Part shown: positions 35,414 to 45,426 of the stretch, piece by piece
Position numbering within the stretch: position 1 is the stretch's first letter
Layout: each line of letters opens with the position of its first letter
Source: an uncultured Clostridia bacterium
GTDB taxonomy: Bacteria > Bacillota > Clostridia > UBA1381
DNA length: 64,000 nucleotides
Assembly: GCA_947624485.1 (NCBI GenBank)
Contig: CANQKM010000002.1
Coordinates: 124,001-188,000 of the forward strand
Direction: 5' to 3'
Notes under the pieces: model-generated
Databases searched by the model: none
Seen by the model: the letters and a program-made list of their open reading frames with translations, nothing else
What the model was told of the DNA's origin: nothing
Position numbers and translations under genes: made by a program

Positions 35414-36286
35414 ATGAAGGTCAGAAAGGCTGTAATACCGGCGGCGGGGTTCGGCACGCGTTTCCTTCCGGCGACAAAGGCTGTTCCGAAGGAAATGCTC
35501 CCGATAGTGGACAAGCCGACGATACAGTACATCGTTGAGGAGGCGGCTGCTGCCGGGATCGAGGATCTGCTCATAATAACCTCGCGCGGCAAGGACGCAA
35601 TTGTGAACCATTTCGACCGCGCGCACGAGCTTGAAAGCGTTCTCATGCGCGACGGCAAGGACGAGCTTTTGTCGCTTGCGCGAGGCGTGACGGACAAGAT
35701 AAATGTGCATTTTGTACGTCAGCGCGAGCAGAAGGGCTTGGGCCACGCGATACTGTGCGCGAAAAGCTTTGTCGGAAACGAGCCGTTCGCGGTACTGCTC
35801 GGCGACGACGTGGTAGTGTCGGAAAAGCCGTGTATCGGTCAGCTTATTGACGAGTACAAAAAAACGGGCGCGACCGTTCTCGGTGTGCAGAGAGTGGGCG
35901 CGGACGATGTGTCGAAGTACGGTATCGTGGACTGTGACAGCGTAGGCGGCAGACTGTACCGCGTAAAGGGCATGGTCGAAAAACCCGCGAAGGAGGACGC
36001 GCCGTCGGATATAGCGGTGCTGGGCAGGTACGTGATAACGCCCGCGATATTCGAGTGCATAGAAAAAACGCCCAAGGGCGCGGGCGGCGAGATACAGCTT
36101 ACCGACGCGCTTGTGTCGCTTGTGGAAAGCGAGGAAATGTACGCGTACGACTTCGAGGGTAAGCGCTACGATATAGGAAACAAGCAGGGATTTTTGTCCG
36201 CGACGGTTGATTTCGCGCTTGCGCGCGATGATTTAAAGGACGAATTTGCGGCATTTTTGAGGAAAACGGTTGAAAATTTAAGCTGA
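35414..36286 (+). CDS. galU: UTP-glucose-1-phosphate uridylyltransferase
   Basis: Makes UDP-glucose for wall polymers and galactose use; 290 residues. The N-terminal signature AVIPAAGFGTRFLPATKAVPKEMLP, the PTIQYIVEEA segment, the LGDDVV metal site and the VEKPAKEDAP loop are intact. ATG at 35414 is behind AACGGAGGTAGAC. The same substrate, glucose 1-phosphate, is produced by GlgP and used by GlgC, so galU draws on the same pool. Confidence 0.95.
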   Translation: MKVRKAVIPAAGFGTRFLPATKAVPKEMLPIVDKPTIQYIVEEAAAAGIEDLLIITSRGKDAIVNHFDRAHELESVLMRDGKDELLSLARGVTDKINVHFVRQREQKGLGHAILCAKSFVGNEPFAVLLGDDVVVSEKPCIGQLIDEYKKTGATVLGVQRVGADDVSKYGIVDCDSVGGRLYRVKGMVEKPAKEDAPSDIAVLGRYVITPAIFECIEKTPKGAGGEIQLTDALVSLVESEEMYAYDFEGKRYDIGNKQGFLSATVDFALARDDLKDEFAAFLRKTVENLS

Positions 36287-36310
36287 AACGGAATTTATGC
36301 GCGTTGACGG

Positions 36311-36336
36311 GGCGGATCATGTCCGCTTCGTTTTTT
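36311..36336 (+). terminator. Weak terminator after galU
   Basis: GCGGA and TCCGC around TCATG, then CTTCGTTTTTT. Short stem, good T-run. Confidence 0.45.
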
Positions 36337-36363
36337 ATTTCCTGAAATTTCCGAATATTTCGG

Positions 36364-36392
36364 TTTACATAATGCGGAAAATGTGTTATACT
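36364..36392 (+). promoter_or_regulatory. Promoter for the SLH glycosidase
   Basis: TTTACA (36364-36369), 17 bases, TATACT (36387-36392). Confidence 0.7.
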
Positions 36393-36422
36393 ATAAATGC
36401 TGTGTATAGAGGAGGTAATGAA

Positions 36423-38720
36423 TTGAAAAAGAATATAACAGCTTTGGTATCGGTCATAATTGCTGCTGCGCAGCTTACGGCGGGCGCGGAGGTGCTTGGC
36501 ACGCCCGGCGGCGGTTGGACGACGTACATGGGAGCCGATACATATTTTTACAATACCGAATTTTATTCGGACAGTGTCGGCGCACAGAATGAATATTACG
36601 TTGAATACACCCCGAACAGCGAGGCTGTACCCGTTGTGGTGAACGGCTACACGATATGGGGAACGCGCACGATAAAGCAGGCGGAGCAGTATATGGAGGA
36701 TAACGGTCTGCGTCCGCTCGCCGGTATAAACGCCGATTATTTTTCGTTCAAGACCGGCATACCGATGGGGTACACAATTATTGACGGCGAGATCGTTTCA
36801 AAGGAACTCGGCGGTCAGGACGCGGTCGGCTTCCGCGCCGACGGTACGGGCTTTATCGGCTGGCTCGACATTGCTACGTCCGTGTCGCGTACCGACGGCG
36901 AAAAGGTCGAAATTCAGTATATAAACAAGTGGTGCCAGCCGGGATTTGATCCTATCTATCTTCTTACGGACAAATTCGGCGGCTCGTCGAGAACGTCGTC
37001 GGAGTGCATATTTGTGATTTGTACGCCGACGTCGGGCGCGCTGCGCGTTGACGAAAGCATGGTCGTGACGGTCGACGACGTTTTCATCTACAACGGCGCG
37101 ATCGAGATCCCCGACGGTAAATTCGCGCTCGTAATGGATACGAGCGGCGCGGCGGAGTGTTACGATTTTCTGAGCCGCTGTTATGTGGGTGAGGAGCTTA
37201 TAATATCGAACGAGTCGCTCGGCGACGACGGACTGTGGCAGGAGGCTATGAACGCCGTAAGCTCGGTCGGCGGCAGGCTTGTAAAGGACGGCGAGGTGCA
37301 GAGCGGCTTTGAGGCCGGCGCTGCGCCGCGTACGGCTGTGGGAATAAAGGAAAACGGAAATATCATATTCTACACGCTCGACGGCAGGCAGCCGGGACAC
37401 AGCTACGGCGCGCAGCTTGCAACGCTTGCCGCGCGTATGAAGGAGCTTGGCTGCGTCGACGCGATAAACCTCGACGGCGGCGGCTCGACCGTCATTTCGG
37501 CGCATTTCCCCGGCGAGGACGAGAGCAAGGTCGTAAACTCGCCGTCCGACGGCTATCTTCGGAGCGTGGCGAATTACCTGTTTTTAAGGGACAACCGCGA
37601 AAACACGAATATCCCTTGGATAGTGAATCTGCGTGACGCGGGCAACACGAATTATCTGTCGGGCATGAGCAGTAAGATCGAGATAGAAAGCATGTACGAT
37701 ACGGGCAATTACAGAATGCCGGAGCCGTACGATATAGATTTCCGCGCCGAAACCGACACCGGCAGCTATATTGACGACGACGGTTATATAATTTTTAACG
37801 GCAGCGGCATTGTGAATATTGTAATGAGCGGTGAGGACGGCGACGTTGCGAGCGTTGTTTACACCACCTACGAAACGCCGGAGGAAATAAAGATATACAA
37901 CGAGGCGGACTGGCGCGAAATAGACGAGATCAACGCTTCGCCGTCGGACGAGATGCAGCTTGCGCTTTCTGCCGCGTCGTACGTGAACGGTATCGAGCTT
38001 CACTCGAACAACAACCTTTACACGTGGGAGGTCGAGGGTGATATTGGCACGGTAACGAAGGACGGAATATTCACGCTTGCGGACACGAGCGACGCGGAGG
38101 GTAATATAATCGTGAGCGTCGGCGGTGCGGAGAAGAAAATTCCGGTGCATATTTCGGATAATGTGAGCGCGTTCGCCGATACGGAGACGCACTGGGCGAG
38201 AGCGATTATAGATGAAATGGCAAAAACGGGAATTATAAACGGTATGGAGGAGGACGGCGTTACGGTCTTTAAGCCTGAAAATAATATAACGCGCGCGGAG
38301 TTTGCGGCAATGATAGTGCGGTATATGGGTATTGACCTTGAAGATTACGCCGGCGGCAGCCTTGACTTTGCCGACAGTTCGGATATACCGCCCTGGGCGC
38401 AGAGCGCGGTAAAAGCGGCGTACGCCGAAGGGTATATTCTCGGCAGAACGGGTGAAAACGGTACGGAGTTTGCGCCGAATGATAATGTGACGCGCGCCGA
38501 GGCTATGACGATCCTCGGCAGAGTGCTGCCCGACGATACGCCGTATCTCGATAACGTAAGCTTTACCGACGGCGCGGATATACCCGATTGGGCGCAGGAG
38601 GGTATAAAGAAGCTGTATACGCTCGGCGTGGTGAACGGTTACGAGGACGGCTCGATATTGCCGCTCGATAATATGACTCGCGCCGAAGCCGCCGCGATGA
38701 TGTATAAATTGAGTGAGTAA
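36423..38720 (+). CDS. Surface phosphodiester glycosidase with three SLH repeats
   Basis: Secreted, cell-wall-bound protein of 765 residues. TTG at 36423 lies seven bases after GGAGG and begins a signal peptide (MKKNITALVSVII, cleavage near TAGA-EV). The NAGPA/phosphodiester glycosidase domain (about 60-400) has GINADYFSF, IDGEIVSKE, TAVGIKENGNIIF and the INLDGGGSTVIS motif; the family hydrolyses glycosyl phosphodiesters such as wall or teichoic-acid linkages, substrate unknown here. A beta-rich middle region follows, then three SLH repeats from about residue 575 (VFKPENNITRAEFAA, EFAPNDNVTRAEAM and SILPLDNMTRAEAA), which bind pyruvylated wall polymer. Its natural terminator is split by a 10-kb insertion. 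Confidence 0.88.
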   Translation: MKKNITALVSVIIAAAQLTAGAEVLGTPGGGWTTYMGADTYFYNTEFYSDSVGAQNEYYVEYTPNSEAVPVVVNGYTIWGTRTIKQAEQYMEDNGLRPLAGINADYFSFKTGIPMGYTIIDGEIVSKELGGQDAVGFRADGTGFIGWLDIATSVSRTDGEKVEIQYINKWCQPGFDPIYLLTDKFGGSSRTSSECIFVICTPTSGALRVDESMVVTVDDVFIYNGAIEIPDGKFALVMDTSGAAECYDFLSRCYVGEELIISNESLGDDGLWQEAMNAVSSVGGRLVKDGEVQSGFEAGAAPRTAVGIKENGNIIFYTLDGRQPGHSYGAQLATLAARMKELGCVDAINLDGGGSTVISAHFPGEDESKVVNSPSDGYLRSVANYLFLRDNRENTNIPWIVNLRDAGNTNYLSGMSSKIEIESMYDTGNYRMPEPYDIDFRAETDTGSYIDDDGYIIFNGSGIVNIVMSGEDGDVASVVYTTYETPEEIKIYNEADWREIDEINASPSDEMQLALSAASYVNGIELHSNNNLYTWEVEGDIGTVTKDGIFTLADTSDAEGNIIVSVGGAEKKIPVHISDNVSAFADTETHWARAIIDEMAKTGIINGMEEDGVTVFKPENNITRAEFAAMIVRYMGIDLEDYAGGSLDFADSSDIPPWAQSAVKAAYAEGYILGRTGENGTEFAPNDNVTRAEAMTILGRVLPDDTPYLDNVSFTDGADIPDWAQEGIKKLYTLGVVNGYEDGSILPLDNMTRAEAAAMMYKLSE

Positions 38721-38723
38721 ATG

Positions 38724-38735
38724 AAAATCCCCGCC
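38724..38735 (+). terminator. Left half of a terminator split by the mobile element
   Basis: AAAATCCCCGCC just after the SLH glycosidase stop is the exact complement of GGCGGGGATTTT at 48701-48712, beyond the element. Joined through AAAGGAA they form a 12-pair stem, 7-base loop and T-run. Confidence 0.8.
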
Positions 38736-38739
38736 AAAG

Positions 38740-38761
38740 GACGGCGTGAAATAAAACAGTA
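38740..38761 (+). repeat. Left terminal inverted repeat of the element
   Basis: Pairs with 48676-48697 in inverse orientation, 18/22 identical, starting at the GA dinucleotide. Confidence 0.85.
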
Positions 38762-38789
38762 AGGTATGTTTTTGCGGGGTAAGGTCGTA

Positions 38790-40500
<1,711 letters not shown>

Positions 40501-40541
40501 CTTCCCGACAGTCTGCCAAACAGGATTGTATATTCAGTATA

Positions 40542-40721
40542 TCACATTTCATTCTGTTTGTCACCGCCTTTTTCGGGATTTTCAGCCATCAATTTCAACA
40601 ATTTTGACGGTAAGGATCTGTGTCCGGCGTACACGCCGCTGAAACGGTAGGTAGTGTTGCCGCTTTCAAAGGTAAGCGTTATCTGCGGAAGCTCCGCAGA
40701 TAACAGGTTTTTAACTTTCAT
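40542..40721 (-). CDS. 59-aa element protein
   Basis: ATG at 40721 overlaps the stop of the 67-residue gene (ATGA). The product starts MKVKNLLSAELPQITLTF and contains SGVYAGHRSLPSKLLKLM; it ends GDKQNEM. I do not recognise a domain, but small proteins between relaxase and recombinase genes are common in this element class, and the coupling supports a real gene. Confidence 0.6.
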   Translation of the reverse strand: MKVKNLLSAELPQITLTFESGNTTYRFSGVYAGHRSLPSKLLKLMAENPEKGGDKQNEM

Positions 40722-40921
40722 ATTGCACCGTCCCTTTCCTTTAGTGATGTCAGTAGATTTTTTAGTTCGCTGATTGGAATATTTGCCTCGTTTACGGCGT
40801 TTATGATTTCCTCATTTTCAAGCTGTGTTTTCTTTGTTTCAAGAGCCTTTATTTCCACTTGGAGCTTTTTCACTCGCGCTGTTTTGTAATTTATCTTGTC
40901 TGTAATTGTTTGAATATCCAT
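40718..40921 (-). CDS. 67-aa coiled-coil element protein
   Basis: Short protein with a predicted coiled coil over residues 10-45 (heptad-like KINYKTARVKKLQVEIKALE). It starts 11 bases after the relaxase stop with an AAAGGAGG ribosome site and overlaps the next gene by four bases. Likely a conserved accessory protein of the mobilization unit; function unknown. Confidence 0.7.
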   Translation of the reverse strand: MDIQTITDKINYKTARVKKLQVEIKALETKKTQLENEEIINAVNEANIPISELKNLLTSLKERDGAI

Positions 40922-40932
40922 AATAGCCTCCT

Positions 40933-42399
40933 TTACAATTCGGGATCGTTATGCCCTTTGTGATGTTGTGTTTGTTCGGTTTCCCTGTCAGCACGCTCTC
41001 TGTATTCGGCAAGTTTTTTGAGAATGCTCGGCTTTTTCTTTGACGTTTCCCGCTCCGGCTTTATGTTAAGGAACATATCCACATTTTTCTTTAACACCGC
41101 TATTTCGTCGTATTCTTCTTTAATATCCTTGTGCAGAGCCGATAGCTTGGAAATATCCGTCAGAAGCCGCTGCTTTTCCGCTTCGATTAGCTTCGCGCTC
41201 GGCAGCTTGTTATCCTCTGTTAAGTGCGGTTTTAGCTCGTTCGTCAGTCTTTGGAACAGGTCTATTTCTTGCTTATGATTAGAATAGAAGCCGTTTTTCA
41301 TCAGCGGATTTTTCTTTGTGTATTCCTCATAAATTGGTTTCAGGTTTCGATACATATTCAGCTTTTTTGTCAAGGCGTCAAGCTCGGCTATTCGTTTTTT
41401 ATCCGATTTGATTTTATCTGCCGTTTCCTTTAACTTCTTTGATTTCTCCGATACCCGCTTTGATAAATCATCGTAATCCGCAATACCTTTCTCGTGTATG
41501 ACGATAAGTGTTTTTGCGATCAACTGTAAATTGTGGATTTTCGCCCACTGCTCATAGCCTTTGGATTGTTGACATTTCACATTGTGTTCGATGTCAATGA
41601 GCAGGTCAACGGTTTTGGGCTTATATGTTCCCTTGATACGAAGCTCGATATTTTCTTTCTTATATGCTCTGCCTATGGTGTCGGTTTTGGTAAATCGCTT
41701 GTTGTCCGTATCACGAAACCACAGAAACTCGTCCTCGCGGACAATATATTTTTTATCGCGCATCCGCCGCAGAAAATCCTCGTAATCAACCGCGAAAAGG
41801 ATACACTCGTCAATCGCTTTTTTGATTTTGTACTTATTTGAGATATACGTTTTCTTTTGTTCATAGCTCCGTTTCCGTCCGCTCGGCTTGACAACATTTA
41901 GTCCGTACTCGGCGCATATTTTATCGTTTGTTTCCCGTATGCGGTAGTAAGATTTCTTGTCGGAACGATAACGCTTATGGTCTTTGAAGCTGACAGCATT
42001 AAATATGATGTGATTGTGATAATGGTCTTTGTCTGTATGCGTACAAATCACATATTCATATTTCCCGCCCAAAACCTCGTCGGCGAATTTCTTTCCTATT
42101 TCGTGGCATTGTTCCGCTGTGACCTCGTTCGGCTTGAATGATTGGATAAGGTGATACGCCTGATTTTCGCCGCCGCCCTTTGCCGATTGCGCGGTCAGTT
42201 CAAATTCAAGCTCCGCTGTTTCATATGCACAGCCGAAGGTGGCGATATATTTTCCGCCCTCGGTTTTGCACTCGTTTCCGATATATGTTATTGACTTGCC
42301 GAGAGTGTGTTTGATACGTTCAGCACGTTTGCTTCGCAAACGCCGACCTGCGGTCGTCCGCCCTTCTTGGCGGTGCGCATGTATTTCAGTAATTGCCAT
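40933..42399 (-). CDS. mobA: MobA/VirD2-type relaxase
   Basis: Nicks the element at its oriT and leads transfer; 488 residues. The histidine triad motif HTDKDHYHNHIIFNAV (about residues 122-137) binds the metal, and the early part has TAEQCHEIGKKFADEV and the conserved ATFGCAYETAELEF. The C-terminal half is charged and coiled. ATG at 42399 gives MAITEIHAH, a normal relaxase start, but the first 37 codons overlap mobC in another frame, and a 20-residue basic stretch sits between the MAITEIH and KHTLGKSITYI segments. Confidence 0.9.
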   Translation of the reverse strand: MAITEIHAHRQEGRTTAGRRLRSKRAERIKHTLGKSITYIGNECKTEGGKYIATFGCAYETAELEFELTAQSAKGGGENQAYHLIQSFKPNEVTAEQCHEIGKKFADEVLGGKYEYVICTHTDKDHYHNHIIFNAVSFKDHKRYRSDKKSYYRIRETNDKICAEYGLNVVKPSGRKRSYEQKKTYISNKYKIKKAIDECILFAVDYEDFLRRMRDKKYIVREDEFLWFRDTDNKRFTKTDTIGRAYKKENIELRIKGTYKPKTVDLLIDIEHNVKCQQSKGYEQWAKIHNLQLIAKTLIVIHEKGIADYDDLSKRVSEKSKKLKETADKIKSDKKRIAELDALTKKLNMYRNLKPIYEEYTKKNPLMKNGFYSNHKQEIDLFQRLTNELKPHLTEDNKLPSAKLIEAEKQRLLTDISKLSALHKDIKEEYDEIAVLKKNVDMFLNIKPERETSKKKPSILKKLAEYRERADRETEQTQHHKGHNDPEL

Positions 42400-42686
42400 A
42401 TCTCGTCCACCTTCGTTTTGATAGCCTCAACGTCTTGTTTCATAATTCCATAGGTATTGGCATTCCGTGTGATTTGGTTGATATTATTTCCGATAGCGTT
42501 CATCTCTTTGACAGCCGCTTTCAAGTCGGAAGTATCAACATTTACCAAAAACCCGTCAATAGCCATTTTCCGCAGATACGCACCTCGATTAGTCACATTA
42601 GCCAGTCGAACGCGCTTGTCTATCTGTTCCAATTCTTTCTCATCAACATAAAATTTTACTTGAATATCCCGCCTGCGTTTATTCAA
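42288..42686 (-). CDS. mobC: MobC-like relaxosome protein
   Basis: Accessory DNA-binding protein for the relaxase, 132 residues. Ribbon-helix-helix-like N-terminus (IQVKFYVDEKELEQIDKRV, TNRGAYLRKMAIDG) and the MobC core LKAAVKEMNAIGNNINQITRNAN are diagnostic. Its last 37 codons overlap the relaxase start. Ribosome site AAGGAGGCG. It heads the mobilization operon, downstream of a near-consensus promoter and a cluster of inverted repeats that may be oriT. Confidence 0.9.
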   Translation of the reverse strand: MNKRRRDIQVKFYVDEKELEQIDKRVRLANVTNRGAYLRKMAIDGFLVNVDTSDLKAAVKEMNAIGNNINQITRNANTYGIMKQDVEAIKTKVDEIWQLLKYMRTAKKGGRPQVGVCEANVLNVSNTLSASQ

Positions 42687-42732
42687 AAACTTCGCCTCCT
42701 TTCATAGCGGCAGGAAACTTTTTTGCAAAATC

Positions 42733-42800
42733 CCGCAAGGGATTTTGAAACGCTTTCGGTACTTTGAGTACCATAGTGTTATGCTTGCTAAAAAAGTTTC
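42733..42800. other. Candidate oriT of the element
   Basis: AAAATCCC-GCAA-GGGATTTT (42735-42754 region) is an exact eight-pair inverted repeat, followed by GGTAC-TTTGA-GTACC and ATAGTGTTATGCTTGC, all in the leader of mobC. Position and inverted repeat plus nick-like sequence fit an oriT; the nick site is not proven. Confidence 0.5.
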
Positions 42801-42883
42801 CACCTATTATTAGTATTATCAATACGCCGTTTTTCTCTTTTTTACCTGCAATCAGAGAATATCTGTATCACTAGTACATATTT

Positions 42884-42911
42884 ATTATATCACGAATTAA
42901 AAATATGTCAA
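42884..42911 (-). promoter_or_regulatory. Promoter of the mobilization operon
   Basis: Minus strand TTGACA (42911-42906), 16 bases, TATAAT (42889-42884). Confidence 0.75.
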
Positions 42912-42940
42912 TAGTTTTTTGAAAAAATATATTTGTGTAC

Positions 42941-42969
42941 TTGAAATTCATAAATATATGTGATATACT
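42941..42969 (+). promoter_or_regulatory. Promoter of the XRE regulator
   Basis: TTGAAA (42941-42946), 17 bases, TATACT (42964-42969). It lies back to back with the mob promoter, so one regulator could control both. Confidence 0.7.
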
Positions 42970-42989
42970 GTATATGAGGTGAAGTAGAG

Positions 42990-43553
42990 ATGAATAACGA
43001 AGAAATGACAATAGGGCAGCGCGTAAGAAAGGCGAGGAAAGAAAAAGGGTATAACCAGACGAAGCTTGCGAACGCTCTTGGTAAATCGCTGCGTACAATC
43101 CAAAAGTACGAAAACGGCGAGATAGAAATTTCAATCAGTATGCTGAACGAGCTTGCGAAGGCTCTTGACACGACAACAACTTATCTGCTCGGTTACAAAA
43201 CCGAAACGGTGAAACCGCAGATAACCACATTTGCCGATGTTGCGGTAATGCTGTTTGAGCTTGAAAAGGTCGCGGGACTGAAATTTGATATTGACGTAAA
43301 GCGTCCGCCGCGAGATGATAGGTGGGAGTGCTCCATCACGTTTGACGGAAAAGCAAAAACCGACCTTAACGCCGATATGTGTCTGTTCCTTGAGGACTGG
43401 GAAGGCGCAAGGGAGAATTGCTCACCAGAGCAGTACGCGGATTGGAAGGATAAGACGCTTGCGTATTATTCGAGATTGGCGGTCGCGGAACAGGCAAACG
43501 AGGCGGACGATAATGCTATAAAAGTAAAAATCGTTCCGACAGAGAATATCTAA
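42990..43553 (+). CDS. XRE-family regulator of the element
   Basis: DNA-binding regulator, 187 residues. The helix-turn-helix (about 8-62) reads IGQRVRKARKEKGYNQTKLA, SLRTIQKYENGEIEIS, ALDTTTTYLLGY. The C-terminal 120 residues (FADVAVMLFELEKVAGLKFDID onward) are a separate domain of unknown ligand. Divergent from the mob operon and 87 bases before the two-component genes. It is likely the switch for element mobility, by position. Confidence 0.88.
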   Translation: MNNEEMTIGQRVRKARKEKGYNQTKLANALGKSLRTIQKYENGEIEISISMLNELAKALDTTTTYLLGYKTETVKPQITTFADVAVMLFELEKVAGLKFDIDVKRPPRDDRWECSITFDGKAKTDLNADMCLFLEDWEGARENCSPEQYADWKDKTLAYYSRLAVAEQANEADDNAIKVKIVPTENI

Positions 43554-43581
43554 ACTTTTTCTAAACTTTCTCGCCGCCGCG

Positions 43582-43610
43582 TTGACATCTCTGTTTCGTG
43601 AATGTATAAT
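43582..43610 (+). promoter_or_regulatory. Consensus promoter of the two-component operon
   Basis: TTGACA (43582-43587), 17 bases, TATAAT (43605-43610). Confidence 0.85.
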
Positions 43611-43640
43611 TTAATAAATAACTTATACGGAGAAGGTACG

Positions 43641-44318
43641 ATGAAAAAAATATTATTGGTCGAAGATGATTTAAGCCTTATAAACGGACTGTCGTTTGCG
43701 ATAAAAAAGCAGGGCTACGATTTAGACACAGCGCGGACGAAATGCGAAGCCATCGCAGTTTTCGCGGACGGGAAATATGACTTGGTTATTTTGGACGTAT
43801 CGCTCCCCGACGGCAGCGGATTTGACATTTGCAGAAAAATTCGTGAAGCGTCTAAAGTGCCGATTATATTTCTCACCGCCGCGGACGAGGAAACGGATAT
43901 TATAATGGGACTTGACATCGGCGGTGACGACTATATCACAAAGCCGTTTAAGCTGTCGGTGCTGATGTCGCGGATAAATGCGATACTTCGCAGGAGCAAC
44001 GGCTTTAAGAACGATGCGGAGCTTAACTCAAACGGAATAACGGTAAAGCTGTTAAAGGGCGAGGTTTATAAAAACGGCGAACGGATTGATTTGACGGCGG
44101 GCGAATATAGGCTGCTTTGTATGTTTATGGAAAATCCCGATATTGTTCTTTCGTCCGAGCAGATACTCGGAAGGCTGTGGGACTGCGACGAAAAATTTGT
44201 TGATAACAACACGCTCACTGTGTATATTCGCCGCTTGCGGACAAAAATAGAGGATGAACCGAGTGAGCCGAAAATGATTGTTACCGTTCGCGGTATGGGA
44301 TATAAATGGAGCGTGTAA
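43641..44318 (+). CDS. OmpR/PhoB-type response regulator
   Basis: Transcription factor of 225 residues. ATG at 43641 follows GGAGAAGG. Receiver domain 1-115 with the acidic pocket ED at residues 8-9, phospho-acceptor D52 in VILDVSLPDG, and KPF at the end; winged-helix domain 130-225 with LTAGEYRLLCMF and VDNNTLTVYIRRLRTKI. It is followed after one base by the kinase gene and then by an ABC pair, an arrangement typical of peptide-antibiotic sensing and resistance modules. Confidence 0.95.
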   Translation: MKKILLVEDDLSLINGLSFAIKKQGYDLDTARTKCEAIAVFADGKYDLVILDVSLPDGSGFDICRKIREASKVPIIFLTAADEETDIIMGLDIGGDDYITKPFKLSVLMSRINAILRRSNGFKNDAELNSNGITVKLLKGEVYKNGERIDLTAGEYRLLCMFMENPDIVLSSEQILGRLWDCDEKFVDNNTLTVYIRRLRTKIEDEPSEPKMIVTVRGMGYKWSV

Positions 44319-44319
44319 T

Positions 44320-45354
44320 ATGAAAATATTTACAAACAGAAAAATCAAATCCCTTTTTGCGGTAATACTGCTTTGCGTTTTTGTTTTCGCGCTCGTTTCC
44401 GCGCTTTTGATGATTTTCGACGTTAAGAACGCGGCGGCGTATATTTTTGCTGCCGCTTTTGCTGCGTTTGCGGCGGTGCTGATAAGCATATACATATATT
44501 TCCGCAATCAGAACAAAACCATAGAAGCCGCTGAGGAACAGATTACGGATTATATTTCCGGCAACAGGGACGCGCGTATCGAATGTGACGATGAGGGCGA
44601 GCTTAACAAGCTGTTTCACAAGATCAATTCGCTCGCTTCCGTGCTGAACGCTCACGCGGAAAACGAGGCGCAGTCAAAGGAATTTTTGAAGAACACCATA
44701 TCGGACATTTCGCATCAGCTGAAAACACCTCTCGCGGCGCTTAACATCTATAACGGCATTATGCAGGACGAAGCGGAAAATCCCGAAATAAAGGAATTTA
44801 CCGAGCTTACAGAACAGGAGCTTGACCGTATTGAAACGCTTGTGCAAAATCTTTTGAAAATAACAAAGCTCGACGCGGGAACGATACGGATCGAGAAAAA
44901 AGAGGAAAATGTGTCGGAGATGATGAACGACATAAAAAATCATTTTCTGTTCCGCGCAAGGCAGGAGGGAAAGCAAATCAGCTTATCGGGAAACAGCACG
45001 GTTACTTTGATGTGCGACAAGGGCTGGCTCATACAGGCGATTGAAAATATCGTAAAAAACGCGCTCGACCATACGGAGCAAGGCGAGCAAATAAATATCG
45101 AGTGGAACAGCCTTCCGTCCGTTTTGCAAATCACTGTAAAGGATAACGGCAGCGGTATTCACCCGGAGGATATACACCACATTTTCAAACGCTTTTACCG
45201 CAGCCGTTTCTCAAAGGACACGCAGGGTATCGGTTTGGGGCTTCCGCTTGCGAAAGCGATTATCGAAGCGCATAACGGCAGTATTGAGGTTGACAGCGAA
45301 ATCGGCAAGGGAACAGTATTTATTATAAATTTTTTAATTCCTACAAAATTGTAG
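44320..45354 (+). CDS. Intramembrane-sensing-type histidine kinase
   Basis: Sensor kinase of 344 residues. Two transmembrane helices (about 10-32 and 38-62) are separated by only a few residues (DVKNAA), so there is no extracellular sensor domain, as in kinases that sense through a partner transporter. A HAMP-like linker follows, then the DHp helix with H132 in ISHQLKTPLAAL and the ATPase domain with IVKNALDHT (N box), DNGSGIHPED (G1), F box and QGIGLGLPLAKAI (G2). ATG at 44320 is directly after the regulator stop. Confidence 0.93.
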   Translation: MKIFTNRKIKSLFAVILLCVFVFALVSALLMIFDVKNAAAYIFAAAFAAFAAVLISIYIYFRNQNKTIEAAEEQITDYISGNRDARIECDDEGELNKLFHKINSLASVLNAHAENEAQSKEFLKNTISDISHQLKTPLAALNIYNGIMQDEAENPEIKEFTELTEQELDRIETLVQNLLKITKLDAGTIRIEKKEENVSEMMNDIKNHFLFRARQEGKQISLSGNSTVTLMCDKGWLIQAIENIVKNALDHTEQGEQINIEWNSLPSVLQITVKDNGSGIHPEDIHHIFKRFYRSRFSKDTQGIGLGLPLAKAIIEAHNGSIEVDSEIGKGTVFIINFLIPTKL

Positions 45355-45390
45355 GCTAAAATTCATCTCTCAGTAGGATTTCGGTGTTAT

Positions 45391-45415
45391 TCTGTTATTA
45401 TACAATAACAGAAAG
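45391..45415 (+). promoter_or_regulatory. Palindrome before the ABC genes
   Basis: TTCTGTTATTATACAATAACAGAA: arms TTCTGTTAT and ATAACAGAA. It lies between the kinase stop and the ATPase start, overlapping a possible TATTAT -10. A binding site for the neighbouring response regulator is a reasonable inference. Confidence 0.5.
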
Positions 45416-45426
45416 AGGTGTTTTAT

